Shown piece by piece: positions 34,790-48,000 of a DNA stretch of 64,000 nt (position 1 is its first letter; each line of letters begins with the position of its first letter). The DNA is from Paraspadella gotoi (taxonomy: Eukaryota; Chaetognatha): contig JBJCIZ010000239.1 of NCBI GenBank assembly GCA_051294375.1, forward strand, positions 3,824,402-3,888,401. Direction: 5' to 3'. The translations under genes were made by a program, and so were the position numbers. Below the pieces are notes generated by a model. That model was not told the origin of the DNA. It did not search any database and saw only the letters and a program-made list of their open reading frames with translations.

Positions 34790-37700
34790 AAAGAGAGAGG
34801 AGAGAGAGAGATACTGTAATAAGTATGATGATAAGTATTTAGATATTTGCTTTATTAGATAAACTAATTTTAGTTTGATTCGAAATTTTTTTTATATTTT
34901 ATCAATTTAATTAATTAAATATTAAATTCATTATTATGCCTCCAGGTGATGGTTGAAATTCCTTCCTCTGATTCTCAACAAACTTCTGTGGATCCTCTCT
35001 TGGAACCGTCGTCGTCGACGGCGAGAGCTTTACGACTTTCTCCGGGTTAGATGACGGTTTTAATTGGTTAATTGCGGTTAATAGGCTAAAATACTTAAAG
35101 GCAGGGTCTTTAAATACAATTGAACAATTCTTTAAAATATTTACCACTTTTATTGAATAGGGAAGCCGGGTACTTTGTAAGTGAATAAACGAGACTGTGA
35201 GAAGAGTCTTGATTGAAGCTTTGCAGGGGTCCGCCTATGTCATTATCTTGTAAGAGTGATGGAGGCCTTAAGCCACCCAATCCCGTTCCAAAGTTAGGGC
35301 AAGACAATTTTTTTAATTAATTAATGGATAATTATTATAGGGTTATACCAATTTCATACGTTACATAGTTAGCCAATAATCTATATTTCGTATTGAAGTT
35401 TCAGAAATTTCAAAGAACATTTTTTTTNNNNNNNNNNNNNNNNNNNNNNNNNTTAATGTTTTTGTTTTTTAGTTTTTTTTATATAAATTTCTTTGACGGC
35501 TCTTTTTTTTGTTTGCTATTTGAGCGGATAAAACATCGTCATATTAAAGCAAACATTAGATAAACCACAATAAAAAAAAATGTTCTTTGAAATTTCTTGA
35601 AAAAACTTGCAATAGCGAAATATAGATTTAATTGCTAAGCTAGTAACGTAATGAAATTGAATTGGTATAACCATATAAGAAATTATCCATTAATTAATTA
35701 AAAATTGTCTTTGCTCCTAACTTTGGACCAGGCTTTGGTGGCAGCAAGGCCTTCCATCACTCTTTACAAGATAATGACATAGCGGCGGACCCGCTGCAAG
35801 CTTTCAATCAGACTCTCTACAACAGTCTCGTTTATATTCACTTACAAAGTACCCCGGCTTCCCCTATGCGAATAAAGTGGTAAATGAATAGTTTAAAGAA
35901 TGTTGTTCAAATTGGTATAAGAAGAGACCGCTCCCTTCAAGTATTTGTAGACTGGCATTAACCGCGCAATTAGACCGAAGTTAACCCCCGGTCGCCGTCT
36001 ACCGGCGAAAGTCGTAAGGCGTTCCGCCGCTCAACGACGACACGGTTCGCAGTGAGGATCCACAGAAGTTTGTGTGAGAGATCAGAGGGAAGAAATTTCG
36101 ACCATTCAACGCGCTGGGAGCGATAATAAGTGAGATTATAGTTTAATTAAATGTTAAGTAGTATAAAAAGTAAAAAATAAATTAAAAAATGTATCGTAGT
36201 TTAATTAAAGGCAAATATGCTAAATACTTATCAATCCACAACATTATTACAGTATCGTCTCTCTCTCGCACCTCTCGGCTCTCGTCGGTCGTCAAGGGCA
36301 TGCTGTCCTCTGCTCGCGCTCCTCTCTTCGTCCTCTGTTCTCTTCGTCTCTCAGCTCTCCGACCTTCCATCATCTCCTCGATCTCTCTCTCCTTCTCTCT
36401 CTCTCCTCCTCTTCTTTTTCTTTTTCTCTCCTCCGTCCGTCTTCCCAATCCTCCTCCTCTCTCGTCTCTCTCTCTCTCACTTCTCCTCCCCGTCCCTCTC
36501 CTCTACACCGTCTCCTCTCTCCTCTTCACCCTCTCCTCACTCTTCCTTCTCCCTCCCTCCCTCTCTCCCCCACACCTCCTCCTCTCTCCCCCTCCCCTCT
36601 CTCTCTCACGCTTCCTCCGCCGCTGCGCTGCCAGTATCGCCGCCCTCGAAGATAGATGCAGCGACGAGGCTTCCTCTAGGAGCGTCTGCTTATCGATGAC
36701 CTCGGGACGGAGTCTCGGGCTGCCTCGTTAGTCGATTTTCAGGTGAGAAGGTTATTCGCCCGCCTCCAAGAAAAAAACCGAGTCCGTCGATAAGAAATAC
36801 TAGACGAAATATATAATCTTTTGCAACAGTAAATACAGAAAGACTTCTTTCTGCCTTACAATTGCACGATTCCGCCATTTCAAACGACTCCAAGACTGCC
36901 ATAAAAAAAAAATCCCTCTCCCTCGATCACAAGCACATCAGGGCGTACATGTTTCAGCCATGACACTGATTAGCACATTCACGAAGTACAATCATAGACG
37001 AGGCCGTTCCGCAACTGCTTCGTGCCTGCGTGTGGCACCGAGGTTTACGCCGGCCGAATGCGCCAGCACAGGCCGACGAGTTGGAAACGCGGCTTTCCCG
37101 GCGTATGCGAGCCAAACGACGGCGCGGGATGATCCATCGGCGAACAGAGAGAAAGTCGGTAGGTTGGTCGGAACCGGCGGCCGTGAAGACGGAAGTTTCA
37201 GTAGTACGCCGACGGCGTAGGCGTCGGCGCCGGAGAAGGGGGAATGCCCTAGGTCCAAAGCGAATGGGGGAGAGAAGGAAGGAGGAGAGAGGAGAGAGGA
37301 AGGAAGAAGGGAGGGGAAGGAGGAAGTGGGGAGTGCTGGAGCGATTCTGGAGGGAAAGAAAGTTATTGGGGTTTTGTCAGCTAATATTTTTAAACTTTAA
37401 TTGTTACTAACCTACTTTATTAAGGCCTTATAGATGATGAATTTTTATGCTCTGAGTATCTATGACAGCAGATGAAAAAATAACGTGGCGAAATCGGTCT
37501 CAGTGCTGATATTTTATCCTATTAAATTGCGTTTTCTGTCTATTTCCTGAGCCAATTAATTGATCACTAGCTTTTGGTAATATGTGCGAATACACTACTG
37601 ACATATCTGTATCTGACATACCCTTACTTATGCAACCAAAAAAGTTTTAACTAGATCAAAGAAAATAGTAAAAAAAGATGAAGCAGATATAGCTCGAACC

Positions 37701-40700
37701 GGCTTACCAATTTTAAAGAACCATTAGCTTTTATTAGTAATATGCAAAATAAATTATTATATAATTATTACACAAAACTTTATAATAACGCATGATAACG
37801 CTAGAATGTTAATAACCCGAGTACGCAAAGTATGAAAGAGTTATATTTTTTTTACCCATCATTTTTCCATCATTTATACTGAATCAAGTATTGTATTGTA
37901 TATTAGTACAATTAATCTAAATAGACAATAATGAGCAAATTCGCATTTTCAATTTTCTTGTATGAATGGGAAGTTGTTCTTTCCCTCGTCGCTGCTGCTT
38001 ACTGCCCTTAGTGTCTAATTATTTGAATATTTAAAGGTATTTTCTAAACCCTTATAATGATTACTATAATTTTTTTACAGCTTTTTTTGCAATTCATTTT
38101 CAAACAAAAACAGACATCATAATAAACATTTAAATAAATTAAAAAAAATTGAATTAAATGATTTTGGAATAAAAAATATTTTTTTGAAACATTGAAGAAA
38201 TGGATATATGAGTCAGGAAAAAATATTTTTGCAATTCGTAAAAAATCAAGCCTCTAGCCTTTCGATTTTTCTAGAGGGCTGATTTTTTTTTTTTGGAATA
38301 TTTTTACATTTTCTATGTCAATAAAAAACGCAATTATTTACTCAATGAAAGCAATATGGTTTGGTCGGATGAAAAATTTTTTTTCGACCATAACAAATTT
38401 TGAAAAAAATTTTCATAACGTTTTGCTAAATATTATTTAGGCTTTTTATTGGGGGTAAATAAATAAAAATAATTATTATAGGCGAAATGGGTACATTCGT
38501 GAAGTGAATATTCCTTCTATGACAAAAGAATATAAACTTTCTTTCAAGTTTTATTTTGGAATATTTTAAGTATTTGTACCCAGAAATTACAGTGAAGATA
38601 CTGGCCCGCTTTAGCTGAAATTTATCTTACATTAAAGCATAAGAATTTGTACTGCGGCGTAATTTTAACAAAACGTCTATTTTTTTTTTAAATAACTTTT
38701 GAAAAAGAAGAAAAGGGTAGCAAAAGGTGATGTGGTAATACGATATTAAAGGGCCCTTAATTCATGGGACAGGACTCTTTCTAAAAAAAATAGAAGTTTT
38801 ATAAAATTAAATGGCACATAAATTTTTACACAGCTTTTGTTTTAAAATTCGAGAAGTTAAAAGTATGAAAGACAGTTTTTTTGCTTAAAAAATTATTCGA
38901 ATGAATGGCATATGAATATATTTTTTTTTTTTTTCTTTTGTAATTTGAAAAAGGAAAGAAACTGAATTTTACTATTTTTGTTTATTATTGAATAATTTTT
39001 TAATTCGCATAATAAATTGCTTATAATTTTTTTTCACGTTAAAGTAAAAAACAAGCCAAATCAAAAAAGAAATTTTATGTTATGCTTGATAAAATATATT
39101 TTTTAAATAATTAACAAAATGGAATAAAATAAGTAAGAAAAATGTGTTTTTCAGGCTTGATATAAACAGTCTGGGACATCTACGGCTCTTGTCTGTGAAA
39201 AAAAAATCGTCATTTTCAGATTATCTTTTAACCTGGCAAACTAAAAAGCTTGACACACTGCTTGTTTATCATATTAAAGTTGGTAAAAATTATATAGGCT
39301 GGTAGCAATATATTGACAAAAGGCAAAACATTCCATTGTGTTAATTTGTATGATAATTTTTTTTTAATTATACGTATAAGAGAATTTAATTTTAGTATTT
39401 ATCATCCATTTTAATTAAGGAAAAAATAAATTTTCTCGGTAATAAGCTGGAGCTGGCGGATTGGAAAGCGGCTTTCAATTTGACTGACTTAAATGAATAA
39501 ATTTTTTTAAAGATTTGCTTTAAGCTGCTCCTATTTATCATAGAATATAAAAGTATTCATGGTATTAATTTAAATAGGTCCAGATTATCATGTACCCCTT
39601 TTCTGGCAAAGCCTGCATTCCAATATTTTTTTTTTTTTTCCTTTTCAATGTATTAAATAAAAATTAATTGTGAGAGAACAATGCGGCGTGGAGGTATGCA
39701 TTGGTAAGGCGCTTAGTTACCCGCGCCACGCGTCGCCACTTTTGTCCGGATCGATATTTTAAAAATGAGGTTTTTTTTTTCCATGCTATTTTTGAGACAT
39801 AACCACTAACTATTAGTACTAGTAAATATATTTTTTTTTATTTTTTTTTCTATTAGCAGATGTTCTATTGAATATAATATGATATAAGTAACAACCTTTT
39901 TTAAAAAATGAAAATATTTTTATTAAATTATATATGCTTTCACCCTATAATTCAAGTCATATCGAAAAAAACAACAAAAAAAAAACAGAATTTTGGGCAT
40001 TGAATATTTTGGATATGCTAAGGGCATATTGAAACTATAACGTTTCAAAAGAAAATAAAAAGAAATATACATAATATTGGTTGATAACAGTGGAATTTTT
40101 TTTTTAATGCACAGGAACAGTAAACGTTACGGAGCGCTCTATTTTTTCATTGTGGTCGCTATCGCGTTAAATTGCTTTGAGGAACAATGCAGCAAATACA
40201 GCCCAGCACGTAACGAAAAACAACAAGAACAGTAAAATCCTACACAGAAAATAAAACGAAGACCTCACAGTAAAAACAACTACGCTGCACAGAGCCACAA
40301 CGTAACAACAACGCAATACTAACTATGACAATTTAACAACGAACAACATCCACGAGAAAGCGAATCCACTATTACAACAACAATAAGAAAGAAGCATAGT
40401 CTTAAAACACTACTAAAGATACGTATGAAAACAATCGACCATTTACACTAGCAACCAACAACAATGATGATTCTTAACAACAACTAGCAAAAGACGTTGA
40501 AACAACGACGGCGCTCAGCAAGCAAGCAACATAATAACAACAACGGGTCGTCATCTTCTGTGCACCTGCTTGGCCTGGCTAATGGAACGGGTCCCGTGGG
40601 CTCGGAACGCTAGGCCTTGAATGGTTTTGCCACGTCCCCAAGGCAGGTTTAAGGCCCCGTCCGTGCACTCTTCCTCAAGGGATCGATAAAACGGTAGGGA

Positions 40701-42325
40701 ATAATAATAACGCTCAAGCGAACTGAATGTTATTACTCGATTAGCCACGCAGGTACCACGACCTGTCAGGTTTATAGCGGCGTAAACTTGATGCCCAAAA
40801 AAAAAAGAAAAAAAAAAAAGAAAAAAACTTGATGCATATGCCGCGACTACAGAAGGTGCGGAAACAGATGACGGGAAAGAAAAGAAGACAAAATAACGAG
40901 TAGCAAGATGTAAACAGAATAATATTTGTGGTTTCAATTTTCAAATGAGAATTGAGTACTGTCAAATGCTCATTTACACATATTGTAGGCAGTTTAGGAT
41001 TAAATTTTCGTCAGCATATACTTTTGAATACAGCAGAGTTTTCAGCAGTAGTTCTTTATTTTTGACGATTTAGGCATCTTTTAATAGGTTTACAAATGAA
41101 CAACGACGACAGACGGATCGACAGGACAAAACAGACACTAACATTAGACATCGTACAACAACGAGGAATAGACCGCGTCAACCGTCGTCTCCGCGCACTC
41201 GCTGCTTCATGTGCTCACGCGCCGTCTCCAGAATTTTTCCCGTGGCGTATGAAGCTGAACGTGATGAAAAAGAAAAAAGTAAAAGAAGAGAAAATGATCG
41301 TGCGATGAGAAGTTTTGGGCGGGATCGAGAACTTGATCTCCCATCGTTAGAAGGTGGGGGTGGCGGCAGTGGTGGGTTGACGGAGGTGTGGTTCAGTGCG
41401 TTGCAGCTGCGGCGGGGTGGGTGGGTGTAGGAGAAAAATTCAGGGGGTGGAAAAGGAGAAGTTTTTAGAGACTGGGAAGGAGGAAGTGAGAGGGGGGTAG
41501 AGAGAGATAAGAAGCGGACAAAAAAAACAAAACAAACAATATTTCTATCAATATTTCTATATCTTTCCCTCCTCCACAGACTGGCCTTCATGACGATTGC
41601 CAAGCTCCTTCTCAAGTTAGAGACCTGTTCCTCCTCGCGACGGACGAGCGATGAGCAAAGCGGAAAACTGGGATTCTTGGACGCGTATTTGCGGCATCAG
41701 GTTAGCGATGCCGAGTTTATTTGCGGCATCAGGTGAGCGATGCCGAGTTTATTTTCGGCATTGGGTGAGTGATGCCGTGTTTATTTGCAGCATCAGGTGA
41801 GCGATGCCGAGTCTATTTGCGGCATCAGGTGAGTGAGGCCTAATTGATTTGCGGCAATAGGGGATCGATGCGCAATTGATTAGTTACGTCAATATATGTG
41901 ACATATTTCATACGAAATCATCTCTAATGATATCATATCAATTATCAAGTAACGGATCATGTCGACTATCATGGCACGATTTTCATGTCTTGAACCACTT
42001 CAGCAATCATGTCACAACTCCTGGCCCATGTCACTTATCACATCATGATCAAGTCACGACTCGAATCAAATGTCACCATCATATCGCTTCAACTTTCCAT
42101 GTCAGGTCCGCTTCCCCTCAGCAACCTCTTCCCAGACCTCCACTCCCGAAGCAACCCCCAAGAGGCTCGTCGCTCGCTCGGGGTCGATGTTGAGTCTTCG
42201 TCGACCCTCTAGACAAACGTCGAAGGCTTCGTGGACGTCGAAGCTCAAACCCGTCTACAGACAGGTCGGTGAAGGAGGGAAAGGGTCTCAATTTGTCTCT
42301 CTCTATCTGATACATTGCTTCACTC

Positions 42326-42371
<46 letters not shown>

Positions 42372-44891
42372 TTTCTTTCTACATTTCTTTCTCTCTCTCT
42401 CTCCTCTCCCCACAGGACATCCACGAGTCCGTTGTCACCCAATGGCTCCTCGTCCAGAACAACCCCGAGGCCAGAGGCGTTCCGATCTTCAACGCAGCCT
42501 TCTTCCTCCAACTCGTCGTCGAGAGCATGAAGCACCGACTGCACAGAGAGGGAAAGCTGAGGGCGCCGGAGCGGCGGAACGTTTTTGAGGAAGGGTTTCT
42601 GCAGGACGTGAGGGTACGGAGGAAATTGGATATTTTTTCATTAGCAACCCATTTCAACTTAAATTTAGATTTTAGTTATTTTTTAGTTTTAAATATTAAG
42701 GATGAGGGATTCGAGTTAAGGGTGATGGTTAGGGATATGGTGAGGTTGTAATAACAGGGATTATAATTAATGAATAATGATTAAGGGATTTGGTTTAAGG
42801 TTAAAGATTGGTTAGAGAGTTGAGAGAAACAGAAATGGAGCGCTTTCGAAAAATAGTGGAAGATTAAAAACGTGAGCGTAAAGAATGCAGTCACGCATGT
42901 AAGGACTGGATTGAGAAAGAATGACTCGAGAGGTGAGGTTTAGAGCTGTGAACTTGAGGGTGAGTAAAACTGCCGGAAGGGTGAAGAAGGGTGAAGAAGG
43001 GTGAGAGGCTCCGCCAAGCTGTTATTGAGTTAATTAAAGTTTAGAACTAAATACACGCGGGTAAGTAAAATACTGTAGGATTTCTTAACCGACCTTGTTC
43101 CTCTTTTTTTTTTTGAGACTTTCCCTCCCCCCCCTCACCCCCTCTCATTCCTTACCCTCCCGCCAGACCCTCACCGACGCCCTCGCGTCCGAGATCTCCG
43201 CCCGCGCTCAGCGCCGCCGCTGGCTCCGCTTCGTGAGGCCAGAGCGCTGCGCGCCTGCGGGGCCTCAAACGTCGGCCGTCCGCCTGGAGGTTCCCGTCCG
43301 CCGCCGACCTCTTCTCTGGGTGCTGACTGCGCTCGATCGAGGGCCGGTCGTTTTTTCGACTCTCTTGGCGCCCGATATTTGCGCCAGACAACGCGTTTAG
43401 AAAGGGGGGGGGAAAGCTGGTTGTCGTTGTCGTTGTTGTTGTGAGAATGGTTGATGTTGTTTGGTGATCATGTCGTTGTTATTGTTGAGGTCGTCGTTTT
43501 TTTGTTTTTTTTTGGCGCTATGGATTTGGTGTTTCTTTTTTTGATTCGTTTCGTTTTTGTTTTGTTTGTTTTTTATGTTTTTATTTTGTCTCATTTTTTA
43601 CCATTTTTTTATTTATTTGTTTGTTTTATTGGGTTTCTTTGTAATTGTTTGTTTTACCTGTTTTGTGATATGTTTTGTTTGGTTTTATTGATTTTTTTTT
43701 TAGTAGTCTCTTTTTTATTGCAAAAAACCCAAAATTATTTATAGTACAGTATAGCAGATTCTGGCTCTATAATTCACTTTGCGAGTCCGTCGGGACTACA
43801 ACTTAAATCTTGTCGATAAATCACATCAGATCGAATTGATGTCTGTATGTCTGTCTGTCAGTCCATCCGTCTGTCCGTCCTTCCCCCAGTTAGCTTTAAA
43901 GGCCAATTGCTCGTGAGTGGAGCATGAGAACGACTTGAAATTGTATTGTGTGGGTGATAAAGTTGGGATAGAGCGGGAAATAAAGTTTTTTTTTTTATTT
44001 TCTGGAATCGTCCTAATGAAAATGAATTGTAAATAGGATGATCATGCTTTTTTCCCCCCCTTTTGTGTTGAATATAAATGCAAGAATATAAATGCAAGAT
44101 GTTACGACGATAACTCCAACGATTATAAAACTTCGCCTCAACCACAACTACCAATACAATTAATATCACCATAAGCATAACTATTATATTATATTATAAC
44201 GACCATGACCGGCATGATTAGTTAAATTTATAATAAAATAATCGATTGATCGATTAATCAATAAATTAATTAATTAATTAATTGGGATTAATTAATTACC
44301 ACTTAATGACCGTGAACTGATCCGGCATTGTTCGCTCAAGCTCGTTCTCTCATTTTAGTCACCCCGTCCACCGCCTCCGCCACCCCAGCCCCATCCACCG
44401 CTCCACCCGGCGCCGCCACCCTCGCCTCTCTACGTCTCGACGCCCTCGCCGTCCTCGGCGCCCACGAACACTTCGCGGCGCTGAACGCGGCGTCGCCGGA
44501 ATCCTCGCTCCTGCTGCTGGAGCGGAAGAGGGAGGTTGGAGCCGGCCGACGGCGGTTTGGAGGAGCGAGAGGAGTCGGTCCCGTCGATTTCACCACCGTG
44601 ACGATATGCGGCGGAAGGAGGAGGAGGAGGGAGTGTTTGGGGTGAGAGAGGGGGCGGGAGGAAGAGAGAGAGAGCGAGAGAGAGAAGAGAGAGAGAGAGA
44701 GACGAGAAGAGAGAGGAGAGAGAGAGAAGAGAAAGAGAAATAGAAAAAAATAAGGAAAGTGGAGAGAGTGTAAAAAAAGTGAGAGAGAGAGAGAGAAAGA
44801 GAAGAGAGAGAGAGAGCAGAGAGAGAGAGAGAGAGAAAATGAAAATTAAGGGAGAGAGAAAAATGTTAGGGAAAGAGAAGAGACGAGAGAG

Positions 44892-44922
<31 letters not shown>

Positions 44923-44976
44923 GAGGAGAGAAATAGAAAAAAATAGAGGAAAGTGGCGAGAGGTAAAAAGAAAGGA

Positions 44977-45012
<36 letters not shown>

Positions 45013-45057
45013 AAGAAAAAATTAAGGGAGAGAGAAAAAGTGAAAGAGAGAGAGAGA

Positions 45058-45091
<34 letters not shown>

Positions 45092-48000
45092 AATTAGAAA
45101 ATTAAGGGAGAGAGAAAAAAGTGAAAGAGGAGAGACATGAATGAGAGACAGAATGAGAGAGCGAGAGAGAGAGAGAAATAGAAAATTCAAGGGAGAGAGA
45201 AAAAACGTGAAGCGAGAGAGAGAGAGAGAGAAGAGAGAAGGCGAAAAAGGAGAATGAGAGGCAGGAGAGCGAGAGATCAGAGATGACGAGGACCGCACCA
45301 GAGAGAGAAGAGAGAGAATAGAAAAAATTAACGGGAGAGAGAAAAAAGGTGAAGACCGGAGAGAGAGAGAAGGAGAGCAATGGATGGAGACAGAGCAGGC
45401 AGAGAGGGCGGGTAGGGGGAAAGATAAGAGGGAGTGAGAAAAGCAGATGGGGGGTCAATGAGAGAGAGAGAGAGGAGGAGGCAGATAAGGAGAGAGAGGA
45501 AGGGAGATTAACAAATTTGAAGGAAAAAAAAATGAAAGAAACAAAGAAAGAAAGAAAGAAAGGAAAAAAAACAAACCAAAAAACAAATTGCTAAAATTTT
45601 TTACTCTCGCTATTCATTCTCCAATCACTGATTGGTCAATTAGCAATCACTTCATTCGCTTTCCTCCACAGATTTACGATCGGAGATGACGGACGTTGAC
45701 CTCGACGCCGACGACGACGACGACGACGACGACGCCGACGACGACGACGCCGACGCCTCCAAATCCTATCGATCGGCGGAGTTTTTGACGTCGCCCAATT
45801 TCTTGACTCGTCTCGTTTTCTCGGAAGTGAGGGGATGTCTGTCCAGCGACCATTTGGATCTTCATTATCAGGTGATGGTCGTTTTTAACGTTTTCGTCGG
45901 TTATGTCATTCTGCCTGGCGTCTCTGGTGATCTTAAAGAAAACGACTCCTGGTGAAGGATGACATTTGAAAGCTAAGTAGCTTCGATTTACATTGCATCA
46001 TAAAGCGGAACTTTTTAGTTGCGCCGCGAGTACTCTTGGAGCGATTCTATAAGTCACTTTTCGGTCGGTGTGTCGGTTGGTCCGTCGATTGGTAAGTCCG
46101 TCTGTCGATCTGTAAGTCCGTCTGTCGATCTGTCCCACTTCCGTTAAAAATGCATATAATTTCCCTATAGTTGCTTGCTCATTTGTTAAGACAGAAAAAA
46201 ACCTCAAATCTAAGGGACTGCTTGTGCCGCCTTCAGGAATTCTTAAAATTATAAAGAATAAAAGACGGAATTTTGATGAGGTGCATATCATAAATACAAG
46301 GGCTAAAAAAGTTTTTAGTCAGGTTACGTCATGTCATGTCTTATCATGTGATCAAAGGGAAAGACACGTAAAAATATAGTCACTGTGACGCAACACATTG
46401 GAATCACCGTTCTTGTTTTTCTGAAATTTGATATCGATATCAAAAGTCTTAGATTTTTTTTTATATTTCATTTTCATAACTTCTCTGCTCCCTTTCTTCC
46501 TCCCTTCTCTCTCCCCTACTTAACCCTTTCCTCCTTCCCCTCTTTCCTCCCTTCTCTCCTCTCACCCCTCCCCCCCCCTGCGAAAGGCGATCGACCTCCT
46601 CCGCCATCTTCTCCTTCGCCTCGATCTCGATCCTCGCCTCGACGACCAACGTCGCCACGCCCACTTCGACTCCACCCGCTCCGACTCTTCCGACATCCGC
46701 TCCTCCATCGCCGCTCCTTTCCTTCCTCTCCTCGATCTCGTCCTCTCGACCGTCGATCGCCTCCACGATCCTCGACGGGCTCGTCCGCTGTCTCCGACGG
46801 CGCCGACGACGCCCGGCGGCGCGCCGACGACGCCGGAAGTTCCCGTCGGGACGGCGCCGGTTCTTGGCTACGGCGAGGAGGAGACGCGCCATCTCTTGCT
46901 CTGTTTCGTTTGGACGTTGAAGAATCTGGGCGAGGCGGAGTTGGGGGGTTGGCTCGCCGGGATGAGGATGTCCAGGTGTGAGGGGGGAATTAAGCAAAGG
47001 AGGAAAACTACGTAAATATGTTGGGGAATGTTTGGTTGATTAGTTCATTAAAAATACTAAATCAGTTGCGCTAAGAGTTGTCTCCGAGAGATAGCATTTA
47101 ATTAAAAATCAATTGGCCTTTTTTTTTTAATTCCATTATCATTATCTCAGTGATTCTCTTTAGTCTTTATTCTAATTTAATATTTAATATTAGATAATTT
47201 TGCCCTCTTCACGGTCATATTAAATGATTTTTTGGCTTTGCCTTCTTTTCCGATCCAGTTTTAAGACTTTCTGCCGCGTTGTACAACTCTGCCAGGACAA
47301 CTTCGTCTACAGAGGAAAGGCCGCCTACGATCCGGCCATGCGCCTCTCCAGCCAAAAGGCTTCGAGGTGGGACCAAAGTTGGGCCTTATTTTCCCAGAAC
47401 GACCCGTTTTTATCTTAAATTCGGAATTGAAGTTTAATTTTTTTTGAGTTAAAGATTAGATTAAAGGTTAGGGTTAGGATTAGGTTAGTGATTTAAGGTT
47501 AATGGACTTGGGTTATGGATTTGGGGTAGGGACTAGCCTATAGGCTATAGGATTATAAATTAAGACAATGGGTTTAAATTAAATTAAATTATTTTTATTA
47601 AATTTGATTAATTAAAATTAATTAAATTTACATTTAAATTATAACCATAATATTTATTTTGATTATGTTATTAAATTTATAATCAAATCCAGCACCCTAA
47701 TTCCCAACCCTTATCCCTCACCATAATCCCTAACCTAATTTTGAATCCTCTCCCTAAACCCATTGTTTTAATTTATAATCCTATAGCCTATAGGCTAGTC
47801 CCTAACCCCAAATCCCTAACCAAGATCCAAACCTAATCACTAACCTAATCCTAACCCTAACCTTTAATCTAATCTTTAACTCAAAAAAAAATTAAACTTC
47901 AATTCCGAATTTAACTTTAATTAATTAATTAATTAAAGTTACTAATTTAAACTCCGGTTAGTTAATTAAAATTAGTTGAAATTTCATTCCTCACATTTTG

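Noticed and set aside
36182-37410. ORFs of 86-180 codons on both strands
   Set aside because: They lie in the inverted, indel-rich copy of DOCK exons 9-11 and its (CT)n tract.
41178-41615. 145-codon minus ORF
   Set aside because: Chimera of the inverted exon 8 copy and the antisense of DOCK exon 12.
44846-45458. 150- and 118-codon minus ORFs, Ser/Leu/Phe-rich
   Set aside because: Antisense of a GA minisatellite.
46461-46997. 178-codon Arg-rich minus ORF
   Set aside because: Antisense shadow of DOCK exon 18.
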